A stretch of 64,000 bases of DNA, taken from Orthonyx spaldingii. Its lineage: Eukaryota > Chordata > Aves > Passeriformes > Orthonychidae. Shown piece after piece: positions 12,501 through 26,029 of the stretch (the first letter of the stretch is position 1; each line of letters opens with the position of its first letter). The stretch is from positions 1,207,394 to 1,271,393 of the forward strand of contig VZTJ01000079.1 in the NCBI GenBank assembly GCA_013397795.1, in the 5' to 3' direction. Made by a program: the position numbers and the translations under genes. Under the pieces are notes generated by a model. It did no database searches. It saw only the letters and a program-made list of their open reading frames with translations, and was not told the origin of the DNA.

Positions 12501-15500
12501 TAACTGTGCAGCTCTAAAAAATCCCAGAACACCTGCAGTGTCCCTGCCCTTCATGAGCTCCCTGGGCTGAGGTTGGGGTCCTCCAGGATCCTCCCTCAGC
12601 CCTGCTTACCTTTCCCTCCACATCACAGTTTGTTTATTCCCTTTTAAAATTTATTTCTTTTTAGTGGTCTCACAGCTGATTTTATGTTATTCACAAGGAT
12701 TCTCTTCCTTGTCCCTGGGGAAGCCTCCAGCCCTCCCTGCCCATCACGGCCCTGTGCCCTTGCAAGCCAGCTCTGCCACCTGATCACTGTCCTTGCTCTG
12801 CTGTGCTTGCTCGGTGGTAAAACAGGTCCACAGCTGGAGACCTCACACAAAGAACTTCCAAACTGTCAAAACAGAACTTACTGCTCTGGGGCTTTTCAAT
12901 ATCATCTGCTCAGTTCAAATCCAAAAAGGAATGATGTGTACAGAAAGAAGAGAGGGTGCCTTTTTAATGCTCCCTACCATCTGTAAGCTTCTAAGGGTGT
13001 GTGACCTTTTTCACTGACCAGAGTTCATAACGGATATAAAGAGAAGACTCTCCTAAGACACACACTCAGCATGGCAAACACCAGATTTTGTATTAGATAT
13101 TGAATTAAACTGGCTGTATATTTGGGGTGTCTGCAAGGGCACAGACAGAACTGTGTCTGTGTAGCTTTAATCAACCGTCTCTGTATCCCAAAGTGCCATC
13201 CCGAGGTGACCTTTTAAAACTCCACTGATTCATGAGAGAGATAGTTGAAATTTGTGCCTATTCTGATTAAATCCAAACCGGACCAGAAAATGTATATTTA
13301 GTGACCTCTGTGCTGCAGCTGCTTTTCTAAAAAGCAGAAAGCAGTGTTGCAGTTGACAAACAGGGACTTTTATTGAGCTGTTTTGGTGAATGGGCAGTGA
13401 CAGGACAGGCTTGAAGGCAGAATAACCTGATCTTTTTCTGAGATGGCATCTCTAGCAAAGCTTTTAGCATAGGGGCTGTCAGCACAGGGGAGCTTACCCC
13501 GATTCTTCTTCTGCCATATGAGTTATTCAGCTGACACCAAGTAACATTTACCCATCTAGTCCAAAGAAATACAAAAAATTACTTCATAGGTGTAAGCACA
13601 TTTTTAGGCATGCTTACTATAAATTTTGCAAGGTGTTAATTAGATTTCCAGGACATGAAATAAATGTAATCAGAACAGAGTTAGTAGGTACAGAGCTCAA
13701 CCAGAACAAGCAGAAACTGTAAACTCTAAGTATTCCCTATGGAAAAAATTGGGGTGTCTTATTTTGACATGCCAGCATTGAAAGGAAAAATCCTGGGATT
13801 TATGACAGCAATGAATGCAGAGTCCACAGTCAGAAGGCCTGGAAAATCTGTCCACTGCTCGAGGGGAAGGGAGACAGTGAAATCACATACACTGTAAAGA
13901 TCCATACAAATTAGATAAGCAAATCCTTATTTTTAGCATTTGCCCAACAGCAAAGACAAGGGAACAGCACATAAACAACTCAGAAGGGAAGCAGTAACCT
14001 AAGCTAATCCAGGGGACATTGAGCAGTCAAGCTCCAGAGGCAGGAGGTGCTCATGCAACTGAAGAACGTGAGCTCCTATAACTGAAGAAAAACTGTAATA
14101 GGCAATCAAACAGGGAAGAAAAACCACATTTTTCTGTCCCTACCTTGCCACTCCAGGAGTGATCTGGCAAAATGCCAAGGGTCTTTTGCTCAAAACGGAG
14201 CACCAGAGTAAATCACAGCCTTCACTTGCCCAGAATCATGAGAGTAACTTGGCACTTAACTCTCATTAAACTGTCATGGAAGTCAAACGGGGTTTAGGAA
14301 GATAAACCTCGGAGAATCCAGGCCTTCGGTACCTAAAATAAAACTTGGGCTTAATTGAAAACCGGCACCACAACAGTGATTCTGAATTCTTTGCAACCAT
14401 CTGGAGATGCCTGATATTTTTAGTTTTCCCTGTTTTTCTGAGAGAGGCATAAAGATAGAACAACTCTGTAGATAGGGAATATGGAAATCAGACTTGAGCT
14501 CTTTCACTCTGACATATTTAAAGCAAAAAGAATGAATAGCACACATTTCCATACCTCCTTCCTGAGCAGCTGCCTTTACCAGAAAAGGAGTCACCACCAC
14601 CACCTTTCCTCTCAAGGAACCTTTCAGGACAAAAAAGGAAACCCTGCTCTGTTCTGTGGCTGAACAGGCAGAAGGGACATCGTTTGGAAAGGCAATCAGA
14701 GCTGTGGAATCTGAATGGAGAGAAGATCCCCCCTGAATGTAGAGAATAAAATCGCTTGCAACTCAGTGTGTGAGATCCAACTTGTCCCCACTACTGCCCT
14801 AAAAACCAGCACACAGCTGCCTCTATATATATTTATATTTATTTATATATACACATAAAATTGCATTTTCTATTTTGTAATATATAGGAGAATTTAGGAT
14901 GCATCCCCCAGGGTATAAGAGAATACAGGAGATATGCTCCTAGGAACATAATAAATAATAAATCTGCACTTGTTCATGGTATAAACAGAGCTAAATTGTA
15001 ATTCTCTCCAGTGATTCAATTTTGTTTGTAAGTAAGGAAAGCAATTAAAGATGCCATTAGCCCAGTGATGAGTACGTTTCCATCCTCCACATGACTCTTA
15101 CTTGAGCATCTGTGTTCTTGTGAGCAATCCTGTGATTAAATCCATGATCTCTCTGAAGATAATCTCCTAATTTCTGCTTGCTTATTCTCTCTGAAAACTT
15201 TTATTTGTCTGTAACCTGAAAATGGTACAATTAAGTGCATGTAGCCTAAAGTAAAGCCACGTTATAGAAATTACATAAATTGTACTTGTTGAATTATGTT
15301 CTCTATTCAAGACAAAGATTTTTGCTAGAATTGGCCAAAGAGATTTTCAAAATCTTACTGCTTCAGGTGCTGTAGGACCAAAAGGAAACATTTTGTGTGA
15401 CTGCATTGTAAGAAATCTGAACAATAGCAGTAAAAATATTTCCCAGAATGAAATCTCCTGGAGTGGGAGCCAGTGTGACCCATACACTGCTTGCAAAAAA

Positions 15501-15787
15501 GTCTGAGGAAAATCTCTGTACTTGACTTGGAAGAGATCAACAAATGGCAGCTCTGGAAAAGTGTTTATTAGTTTTTGTCATCACTCTTTTAAAAAAGATT
15601 GGTTGCAATAGCAGGGGCCTAACATAATTAGTACCAGTGAGGGAGGGTAGGATCTTAACCTAGAAGAGGAAAAATATGGATTAGGGAGTTTTCATATGGG
15701 CTTGGAGAACTTTGTCGTGCTTGGTTATTTAACGAAGTCACTGAAGCAGTTCTGCAGCTCATAATAGTTCTCTTTCAAAATTACTAC
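9593..15787. other. Intergenic, no gene seen
   Basis: This stretch holds a 16-A run (10105-10120) and a GC-richer section (about 10330-10980) with long but featureless frames. A long AT-rich portion follows. No splice-bounded exon with known protein similarity was found. Confidence 0.5.
14821..14870. repeat. AT-rich low-complexity (TATATTTA)
   Basis: The stretch consists of TATATAT and TATTTAT blocks with no regular long period. Confidence 0.8.
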
Positions 15788-16960
15788 ATGAGGGTACCAA
15801 GGGGGAAAAGAACAAGAAGCACAGCTCTTAATTCTAAGAAAAGTGAACCAGTTAGTTTACAAGGGACTTATAAATTATACTCATTAATTAAAATTCCTGG
15901 GAAAATACTGACATGTTTTCCAACATTTTATAAAAGCATGTGGGAAACCCAAAGATTCACAGGCATCATTTATCGAGACCAAATCCTGTCAAGACAATCT
16001 AATTCCCTTCTCTCAAAGGCTCTGGGAATGGAAAAAAAAGCAGGAGGAGTCAAATGTCTGGGCTCCAGCAAAGCCTTGGCTGTTGTCTCATGGAACATCC
16101 ACACAAGGAAGAGTCCTCTGGATGAAGTTACTGCAGGATGTGTGCAGGGAAAGGATACTGAGACTGCAACGTTCAGTGATTCAGAGAAGACTGAAGGACT
16201 TGTGCCTGATTCTGTCCCAGAAAATCCTGTTGGTGCTCTCGGTGCTGACTTGGAAGACGGAATAGAGAGTGTCCTTATTAAATTTGCAAACGCCAGTAAG
16301 CTGAGCCTGCAAGTGCTCGGGATAAATTTGGAAAATAAATGTCTGAAAAGAGATGCAGGTCAATAGCAAGAAGTGCTATACTGGTCCAAACAGAAATAGT
16401 CAGCTACAGAAATAAAAGACAGGGAATAAATGATGAGGGAACATTAGTGCTGAACTTGGGAGTCTCAGTGACTCACAAGCTGGACGTGAGACACGGAGCC
16501 AACACTTAATGCAGTCACAAAAAAATGGGAGATGGCAGGCTGAGAGCTTTCAGTGACAGTGAAGGAACCTTTTACTCTACTTTACAATGGTGCAGCTTTG
16601 GCTGGGATACATTCTGGGCCCAGTTTTGGGGGCCATTCTTCAAGAAAGCTGTTGCTGAAGTTAAGAAAATTCAGAGGAGAGCTACAATAAAGGACCTTTT
16701 AAATTCTGTGCAGGAATGAACAAAATGGGATTGTCTTGCTTAAAGCATTGAGAAATGGAAAACAAAGAAATACTCCTCAGATTTGCAGGAAAAGAAACAA
16801 GAGGTTTCATTGCAGCAAAAAGGAACCCCAACAGTGTTCAGGTTAGACATTAGGAAAGCTTTCCAGGGATAATAGTGAAACTGCAGAACAGTTGACCCTG
16901 GAATGTTTCAGTCCCTAACACTGCAAGTCCCTAAGGACACTGCTGGGGAAAGGCACAGTG
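15788..16960 (+). mobile_element. Ancient CR1 LINE copy, reverse transcriptase remnant
   Basis: Translation from 15788 to 16366 keeps the CR1 reverse transcriptase layout. PVSL...IPGKI (residues 21-40) matches the RPVSLTSVPGK block. VKCLGSSKALAVVSWNIHTRK (88-108) matches the block holding the first catalytic Asp. LEDGIESVLIKFANASKLS (155-173) matches the FADD block. The catalytic residues are lost: the first Asp is Gly/Ser and FADD reads FANA. A second frame (16525-16719) has FWGPFFKKAVAEVKKIQRRAT, matching the CR1 region just before the 3' end, and about 16835 onward reads like FRLDIRK. The element is in plus orientation, much older than the other CR1 copies here, and inactive. Confidence 0.85.
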
Positions 16961-17435
16961 CAGTTTTCTTGCTGTGGGGCTGAGGGGTGACGCTGAGGCT
17001 TCCTAGAACAATTCTCTTTGACTTTCTAGAATGCCTTAGTCTGCAGCTGCTAATAAATCTCCATTGTGGAGTCATGATAATGGGGTAATGATAAGCCCAT
17101 TTGTATGCACATTTTTTGTTCTCTGAGATACCCCTGTACATGGCTGGGGTAGGTTCTGTCCACACTGCCCCCATTCTCTCATGGCTTTATTTAAAATGTG
17201 GTTTTTATTTAAAACATGGTATCTTTCAATAACAATCTTTATTTCTCTGATTTTAGGATATGGATGAGAATTATCCAATACCTTGCTTTTACAAAACATA
17301 AATTACCTGCATAAGTGCAACAAAGTGGATATAAACTCAGTAGAGCCGTGTGTGAAGATACTTGGACATAAATATGTCGTGGAGTTTAAGCAGACACAAA
17401 AAGGAAGCCCTGTACATGTGTTAAAACAGGAAACC

Positions 17436-17476
<41 letters not shown>

Positions 17477-20400
17477 TAATTGTTATTCAGGTGAAAAGGA
17501 AAATTCTACAACATCTTTGTTTGCTTTGTGAGTGACTTTGCTTGCAACAGATGTTCTTTGAACTAATAATCTCATATATGGATCAAGCCTCAAGTGCCAG
17601 AGGTTTTCCTTGAAGTCAGAAGTGAAAATTTCTCCTTATATCATGCAGAACAGATAAAAGCAGCATTGCAGCTCTACAAATTTTTCTTTGAAAACTTCAC
17701 TTTTAAATAACACCAGAAAAAAAACCCAAAACACCAAAATTGAAAAGGTTAATGCTGTACATTCAGAAAACATCTCTCTATGTTAGCTATCTTCTTGAAT
17801 TTAAACTAAAATTATTTCTTTTGCTCCTTCCTATCAGTTAGGAATCTTCAGTAAACACAGTGACATGGCAGTGTACAAATGACCCATGTAGTAGCTTAAT
17901 AATTTTCTCATTTCCCCTATAAAGTTATTCTATACATCAAGAAACACTGATTTAACAAACTCTTCGCATTCTGACATTTTTAAAAGGAGTCTTTCAGAAA
18001 AACAGAAACCTATTGATTACAAGATGGCCTATTTATGTGTTTATAGTGAGTTTGCCTCTGTAACAGCTGATAGCCTCACAAACAGCCTATTCATCTGGAT
18101 TTTCTGAAAATTTTCTAAAATATTTCTAAAATATTTTCACTAAATCCCTGGGACCTGATTCCAGTTGGGTTGAGAGCAGGTGCCTGGGGCCACACTTGGT
18201 GCCTGTGCTCACAGTGACAGCCACAGAGATTCCTTTCCTGAGGACTCCACAAGAAAATTGACACATAGAAGAAATATTTTTCAGGAAGCTGCTGAAATAA
18301 GGAAAAATCCAGGAAGTGAGTTCCACTTCACTTCACTGAAATGCATATTGTTCATTTCAGAAGAATTTATTGAAAGTACTTTACACTTAAATCGGTTTTA
18401 AAGCTACTCGGAGTAACCGAGTTCCCAGAGAGTTTTTCCTCTGGATAAGATTGAAATATTATTGTCTCCAAGTAACGGATAATCCCAAAATGATAAGCAA
18501 TTGATCAGCTCAATCCCAACACCTTTTCCTGTGTGCCCCCAGCCCTGTGGCTCTCACTCTGGTTGAAAAGCAGAGGCGTGCAGGAGGAAGAGGCTGGCAC
18601 CCGACCACTCCCAGTTTGCTGCACCCCCAGCACTGCTCACACTGCAGACAGCACTGGCAGTACCTAAACACCTTCCATGCAATCCCCCCCAAACTGTAAC
18701 TGTAGAACACTGAAAACTCAAATAAAGGTGATGAGATACAAATCAAGACTGTTAAAATACACAGGGTTTTGGGGTTGGCTTCTTGTGTCCATTAGAGGTT
18801 TCTGTTAACTGACAATCTTTTTTCTGGAAAATCAAATGAAATTGTTGTTTACGGTTTGATCATGGGTCTAAACACAGGCAACTGGAGGAGTAACTGGGCT
18901 ACTTATCAAGGATCCATCCTTCCTTTCTAATTACCAGCCAAACAATTCTTCTGAAGAGAATAGGAGCTTCTCAGCAGCCATGGCTCATCAAGTGAAACAA
19001 GAAATCCACTCTGGCTTGGGCCCTGCTACAGATAGAACCTGGGTGAACCACAGTCTGAGCCAGAACTGATAAAGGACAGTGACAATCTCTAATGTCACCA
19101 CTGCTAAAGATACTCAGCAAAACACAAAAAGACTCAATGTACTATAAATGTGATGCAGACTGCCCAAGCTGGGTATAATAACATCAAAAAGACAGACTTG
19201 GTTTCAATAACCCTGGTTAACCCTGGTCTCTTTCAGCACTAATGAATTTTTAGTGCCCATTCCTTCCTCATGCAGGAAACCTTTCATGTGGTTACAGCAA
19301 CCAACTGGGCTCCTTTGAAAAATCATATGCCTGATAAAATGGAAAAGATTCTGTTCCAGTCAGATACCAGCCTGTTGGCAGCCATGGGCTATTTTGGGAA
19401 TCACACTTCCAATACTGCACGTCAAGCCAAGATATTGACTTCTGCCAAGGATACAGCTTGATGGCAGTTTAAAAGGACTTCGGCTTTCCTACCAAGATCT
19501 TAAAAACCTATTTCTGTAAAGCTGCTTGAATCAAGATTATAGTAATTCAGGGGATTCATTTTTCTGTAGTGAAGAATATTACAAGCACCTTTTCAGAGTA
19601 TTTGGATATAATTCAGCAAGGTGCTTTAACAAGTGTTTACTGCTAATACATATTTCAGGATATATTGCTGAAGGAGAACCTAAATTACTGAGGAGAAACT
19701 TCTGTGTCAAATTTTCAAAAGCAGCTTTTCATTTTACTGCTTGACCAAACTGATTCATTGCTAAGAGTCAAAACCTGATGCTGGGGAAGAATTCCAGCAC
19801 CTTTGCAGGTCTCCAGCCTTCTAAAACCTCCACTGCTGGAAGACAAGTTCTTCTGTGAGCCCTGGAAATGACGAGAGGGCTGCTTTCTCTCGGTCTGTGT
19901 TTTTTGTCTCCGCAAATGCTCACCTACACCATTGCATTAACACATTTCTCTCCATGTGTTCTAAAATGTCCCTGCCTGTGGGTTGGCTTGTTGGCCCTGC
20001 TGACCGGAGTGTGGCACTCGGGGTGTCCCTCTCCTCCCCTCACTTAGCACAGGTTTTCTCTTCTGCACAGCCTTCAGTTTTATTGAAACTTAATTATGAA
20101 TCAGACTTCCATATTTTTTGTCATCTTAGGCTAAAATTATCCCACGTGTGTAAAGCATCTCCAGGGAAAGAGAGCGATGCTATTGCTAATAGTATGATAA
20201 TATAAATCTCATTTTCATAAGAAGCTAAGCTACACAGAAATGACTGTCAGTGATTATAACTTCCATGAGTTCAGTGGACTTCTCCTAGGGCTTCAGCTGA
20301 GCCCTCCTCATCTTAGAAGGCAAATCTGGGAAAGAATCATTAGACTCGTTTCTTTCTTTGGCTGAGAATATCCAGTGATTGAAGTCACTGTCCTCAAAGA

Positions 20401-20925
20401 GAGCATTTTTACCATCTTGTCTTAGAAATTCCAGGGACAGTGACCTCCAGAGAGCAAGGTGTTTCTGCTGTCTGCAGGTTTTCCAGAGGCACTGACAAAA
20501 GACAGAAGGAAAAAAGTTCAGTGTGTACCATGGGAAGGCCTGGTGAAGATTTTCTGGATCTAGCTCCTATTCTCTTTTTACATTTTTACCTTTGCTGGGT
20601 ATTGGTGGAAAACAGATTAAAAGTCCCCAGAAAATGTGTGTCTGGATATAAAACCTGAATAGTGCCTGACACTCTAGCAAGTCTCAAATAAGTGGGTGCC
20701 TGTTGTCTGCTATTTTTACTGAATTAATCAAAAATGCTTCTTTTCTGATTTGAAACAGACTGGATCTAAAGAGGAGGGCTGACAGTTCAGGCTTAAGGGC
20801 CAGTGCGAACAATGGCTCTACAAATGCTTCATAGGTTCCAAACCTTCAAACTAATGAAGTATTTATTTGATTTATTTTTAAAAATTGTAAATCATACTCA
20901 CTTAAGAAACAAACTTTCACATCTC
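16961..20925. other. Intergenic, no gene seen
   Basis: Apart from the ATT microsatellite at 17437-17476 I recognise nothing. Frames are short and without domain signatures. Confidence 0.5.
17437..17476. repeat. (TTA)n microsatellite
   Basis: About 13 uninterrupted TTA units. It yields a poly-isoleucine stretch in one frame, which is not coding. Confidence 0.97.
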
Positions 20926-20948
20926 TTTAATAACTCTTTCCTAGTAGC

Positions 20949-21488
20949 TTAGAACTGTGCTTTATGTACAAGCTCTCCTTTCCAGAGACTTTCCCAGGAG
21001 TCATTTGAAATTGGCGGCTGATTCTCTTTGCACGTTATCAGAACAACACTGAGCTGTGAAAAATACCAAAACTCCTCCCAGCCGCAACCATGTGCCTGGA
21101 AACTGTTTTCAAACTTATCTTGGAGTTTCCATGTATCTTGTAACACCGTTATAGTCCTGCAGTTTTGCAGCAAAAGGCTCCTGTTCCCGCTCGAGTTGGG
21201 TTTGTGCCCAGGTGCACCAACGTGAGGAGCAGTGGGACAAGCTCTGCTCAGTAAAACCAATGCCAGTAAGCTCAAGAGGCCCATTAAAATAGAAATAGTT
21301 AAGACAAGTGGTGCAGACACACGAAATTTTCCTGGCAGGGAGGGAAAAGGGTGTACTGGAGCTGGGACATGAATGTCAGGCTCAGGATTTCCCTTCTGTG
21401 GTGATCTCACTGTAACTCTGGAAGAGGGGCTGCCTCCTGGTAATGGTTTAGCTACAAAATAACATTTCCCCTCATTCAGAGAACCCAA
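20949..21488 (-). other. Unproven open frame with transmembrane segment (possible terminal exon)
   Basis: A 179-codon minus-strand frame without an upstream ATG; the first codon is TTG and the only Met lies inside the hydrophobic run. Codons about 58-81 (about 21246-21317) encode a clear single hydrophobic helix (APLVLTISILMGLLSLLALV). It is preceded by a Pro-rich segment and followed by an Arg and a hydrophilic tail of about 100 residues. A possible acceptor (TTATTTTGTAG) lies near the start. An ATTAAA (20926-20931) follows 18 bases after the stop, and two AATAAA-like sites are near 20870-20886, so it could be a last exon of a type I membrane protein. I do not recognise the protein. It may equally be chance, and no other exon was found. 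Confidence 0.15.
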
Positions 21489-21525
21489 AATTACCTTCTT
21501 CTGCTCTTTTCTTACTTTTGCAATC

Positions 21526-24500
21526 TAGTTGTTTCAGCGAAACATTCAGAAAGCCAGGAGGATATGGGAATGAATTTCCACTTGCCCATCTCCCTCATCC
21601 TCCAATTTGATTTATACTTCAGCAACATTTAGGATTAGGTCTTTTGATACTTTGGAGTTTTGGAGACAATAGGTGAGAAAAGTTGATTTTTTCATTTCAG
21701 CTATTGGGAGTGTAGACTTTTGCAATTATTTGATGGCCTGACAGAAGAGAATGTGATGACTCATAGAAAGGAATGAGAAGAAGCAATTGTCTTTCACAGA
21801 CAAAGCTAGTGAAATCACACAAATTGGAGTTGTATTTCAGAGATTTCCATAGAAACAGCAGAAGCAAGTCATTTGTACAGATTCAGAAAGATTCACAAGA
21901 ACAGACCTAAGAAAGAAAACACCTTGAGATCACAGATCTGAGAAAGTCAAGAAGAGCCACCTTCTTCCTCCAAAATGCCCCTCAACCACTGGCACCCAAC
22001 AAATACAGAGGAAACAAGGAAGACATCAGCCAGACAGAAATCTAGACTCAGGTGCTGATTCTTGCATTGCTGTTGTGTCCTCTCCCTGTTCCTGCCACCA
22101 GATCTGGCAGGACTGGGATGAGAAGTCTGGGAAGGAATGGAATCCTCCTGCTGGGAGCTGTGCCTTCCCTTGGGCCCCGGTGGCTGTGGTGGTCTCCACT
22201 TGACTCTTGCCTGTGGGAGCCCTGACACCTCTCCTGTCAATCAGTGTCTGTGAACAGCACCCAGAACCGAGGTGAAGGTACAATTGCTCGTTAATTATGG
22301 CCTCATTACTCTCTGAGTGGCAAAGGCTCAGCGGTTCCATGGCAGGGGCTCACCAGAGCCCATAAGTGAGGGCAGAGCCCTGCAGCCCCTCCTGGGCAGT
22401 CGCCCTGGGGGATATCACACACTGAAGGCACCAACAGCCCGGGAAAAGGACTGGAACCAGTTACTCAGCACCAGGGAAACCTCCTTCCTGCCCTGCTCCC
22501 CTCAGTGTGAAAAGTCACCTTGCAGCTCAGGAGTTTCTCTGCCTGCCTGGCTGTGAGCATGGGGAGCTGGGCTGTGGCGAGCGCTCGGTGACTTTAACGA
22601 GTCACGCTTCATCGAGCGCCTCAGCTATTTATAGCACCTGCCAGATTATGCAAGGATTCCCAGAACACTGCAGACTCCAGTTGGAAATTATATCTGCACA
22701 GCCTGGAGTATATCAAGCAGTATTTTTTTAAATCCCATTGTTAGCAGAATGAGCATCTTTCAGTTAAAGCTACAGAAGGGCTGGGGTAAATGTGGATAGA
22801 TTCCACACAATAAAGAAGAGAGGTTAATTTTGTTTTGTCAGGTAATTTTAATTTATATCTTTAAAAGAAACCCAAAACGTTAGTTGCATTTTAAAAAGCC
22901 TGAAACCCAACACAACTTGCTCATTTGATTGAAAAGTGAGATTTTTCTGATGTTTGAGACAGTGTATTTTAGAAAGTGTGAGGGAATGTGAATAATTTGA
23001 ACAAGAATACCTGAATTTCAATATTTTGACGTCAATGTGCTTTCAAATTTCTGACAAAATACAGTACCTTGCTATCCATTCAGCCATGGGATAGGAACTT
23101 CTAGTGAAATCTTGGCTTGTGTTGCAAACATTACAAATTTCTTACACTTTCATATTGAAAATACCAAATAATAAATCTGGAACATAAAATATGACATTTA
23201 AAAACCTAATAATCCACAAGAAGGGCAACTTAGCAGTAGAGCTACATGGATATAAAAGTAAAATACATATTTCACTCAGCATCCATGTTTTCAATGCAAA
23301 TGCACTGTAAACACCTGCATCTATTTCTTTTCCCCCAACTCTTATCCATGTAAATTTGAAATACTCTGATGCTTTGAAATAGGTCAGTTGGCAGAGTTTA
23401 TTCTTAATTTTCAAATGGCTTATCACTCCTGAAGCAGGAATTTCTGAAAGTCAGGCTCAAGAAGAGCCACTGAGAAAATTTGGCTGTGTTTTGTCAAAAG
23501 TAAAAAAAAATTCGTAATTCTATTACAAAGTTTATTATCACTGAGTCGTCACAGGTTTTCACTGAAACATCAAATACAGCAAGTTTGGGTCAAGTCTATT
23601 AAAAAATAATGACAATTTTCGTGCCAGTGCATTCTGTCAGACTTTACAAACTTCTTTAACTTCAGGAGTGGATTATTGACAGGATGTCCCCGTCTATTTT
23701 AGACAGTGAAACAGGGCAACTCTGTTCACTGCTTTGTTGGTTAGCTAATCAATCCAAGAACAAATTGTACTCTTCATTATGAAGTGAACTTTTAGTCTAA
23801 CAATAAATACAGCTACAGAGTCTGCACAGTCATCTTCAATAATAGGCTCACTTAGGAATATACCTGGGCTTAACTGTAACATTTCATGAAATGTGTTAAA
23901 TGCGTTACAAAGCAGAGTTTATACAATTTAGAATTAAAACCTCAACTTCTGTGGTTGATGTAGAAACTGGGAGTTAAAAAAGTTTCCTATCAAACTGTTA
24001 ATTAATGCAGCATTCAGATCTCTGTACCTACACATCAGACTCTGCAGTTCTTCAGTCCATTGAAAATATAAAATAAATGGGAAGAGGGGAGAGAAGAAAG
24101 GGGGTTGTTTCTAGACCCCAACATAATGTGGAAGAGCTTTTTTGTGGTGTTTTTGTTTAGTGATGTCACCTACACCTTTAGTGTCACTCAAGTTTTAACC
24201 TGGAAAGTGCCATTTTTCTATCAACAAGCTGTGGGAAGGGGGTGACGCGAGCTCCTCAGTGGTGTCTCCAATTATCCATCATTGATGGGCTGGGTTGCAA
24301 CGTAAACCCTCAGGAGTAACTTTAGAGTCAGAAAGGAGCCAGATTAGGCAGTTTTAATTACCCAGGAGTGGTTTTTTGAGCCCTTTCTCCTCAGACCCTT
24401 TCATTTTTGAATCAAACCTCCCGTCTCACACGTGGGTCTGGCACCTCAGCCCTTGGGCACTGCAGAAACCCCCCAAGGTGTGAGGGAGCCCATTTTTAGC

Positions 24501-26029
24501 TATCTGGGACAAAGTTAGCAGCGTTACTATTCTTACTGGGCACGGCCTGCAAGATCCATTCCCACACTAGGAGAGCATTTAGTAAGGTCACAAGGATGCC
24601 TAATCCTTATCAAACACATTCCCTGGAAACTTGGCAGGGGTTTCGTTTTACAAGAATTCAGGCACAAATTAATGGCATTTGTTTTACATGCATTTAAATT
24701 TCTCAGTGTTTGTACAGAAAGAGATTTGCATTACTGACCTGTGAAAGAAAAATTTTTGTCAGCAGTATTCAAAGTCTAATTTTGCTTTGGTTAAATTGAT
24801 TTTAAATCCATTTAATTGACCAATTTTGGTAGAGTTGCTTCATATTTGTACTAGAAGCATGCTGCATTTACACTACTAAGATTTATTTTAGTCTATTTAG
24901 TCACTTCATAAGGAAGAAAACTGAGCTTTTTACATCATTTTGAAGATGATAACATCGAGGCTGGAGGCAAACACAGAGTGATATATGCAAGGACTGGATG
25001 CAATTTTCCGTGTTCAAAGAGGATCCTATGTAAACCAGAGACACAGAAGTGATAGAAGTGTGGCTCTAAATGAAAACAGAGCCCTGCAGAAAGACAGGAC
25101 TTGGTCAGAACACGTGTCTGTCTGCCTAAAGATCTGTGAGAAAGAGGGGAACCCCCCACAGACTTTGTTTCTTGTCATTTTCCAGACATTTTGCTGTGGA
25201 AAGTGTCTGTGTGTGGTGGGCACATTGCCAGAAACAGGGAGGTGTAAATCGAACACAACCGACCACTGACAGTCCCCCAGAGCTCCCAGACCATCTGTGC
25301 AATCACAGGGGGCTCTTCAAACCCTGCTCCAAGCCAGACCAAACCCTGTCCTGACAAGATGTAGTAAATAGCTCATCACAATGTATCCAGTGGAAAAAGA
25401 TGTGATATGCTATCTCCTGAGGAAAGCCTTGTTTTAGGGAAGAGCCCTTTTTTAGAAAACTTATTAAAAGGAAATAAAGAAGAGCAGGAGTAGAGTTATC
25501 ATCACCAGCTAAAGCTGAATAGAGCCTCAATAAATGGATGAGGGGGCCCAGGCCACTCTGAGAATGCAAGAATGTGTATAAAAATAGAGTATGGACCTTA
25601 AAAAATATTACATTTAATTCCGTATCCTGAAAGCAGAACGTCTACACTTCCTAAGCAACACAAAATATTTGCTGTGGCATCATCAGTTGGGGTTTGCCCG
25701 TTTGTTGTGCATTGAGGCCCCTCCTCAACTTCCTCGGCCTCAGCCAGAAACTGGCATGGATGGATAATTTAGTAGTTTCAATTCATAGAAAAAAGATGAA
25801 GGCCTAGATACTGCCTTGTACAAGCCCTGTGCAGTCAGAGCCCAGAGCCCTTTCCCAGGCAGGCAGAGCAGGTCCAGCCAGCAGCAGAAGATGGCATTTG
25901 GATAAAACCTCACTGCAGGAGCCCGGCAAAATAAATCCTCCCCACCTCTGTCAGAGTAAAGTCTTCTACCAGAGGTCACCTTTTGTCAGAGGTTGGCAGT
26001 CCTGCAGAGGACAGCCACACTTTGGGAAC
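21526..26029. other. Intergenic, possible regulatory patch only
   Basis: No coding exon recognised. The patch at 22588-22634 is described separately. A purine-rich run lies near 24079-24105. Confidence 0.5.
22588..22634 (+). promoter_or_regulatory. Candidate cis element: inverted repeat plus MEF2/TATA-like site
   Basis: GTGACT (22588-22593) and AGTCAC (22600-22605) form a perfect inverted repeat around a 6-base spacer. Shortly downstream, CTATTTATAG (22625-22634) is a perfect MEF2 consensus and also a passable TATA box. The surrounding 60 bases contain several CpGs in an otherwise CpG-poor region. A role as enhancer or promoter is inferred only from these motifs. Confidence 0.2.

Noticed and set aside
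17283..17531. Frame with a poly-isoleucine run
   Set aside because: It is created by the (TTA)n microsatellite.
20949..21488. Transmembrane frame as the last exon of CDH16, the human neighbour of PDP2
   Set aside because: Relative to PDP2 it is on the wrong strand, no cadherin repeat exons were seen nearby, and the sequence does not look like a cadherin tail.
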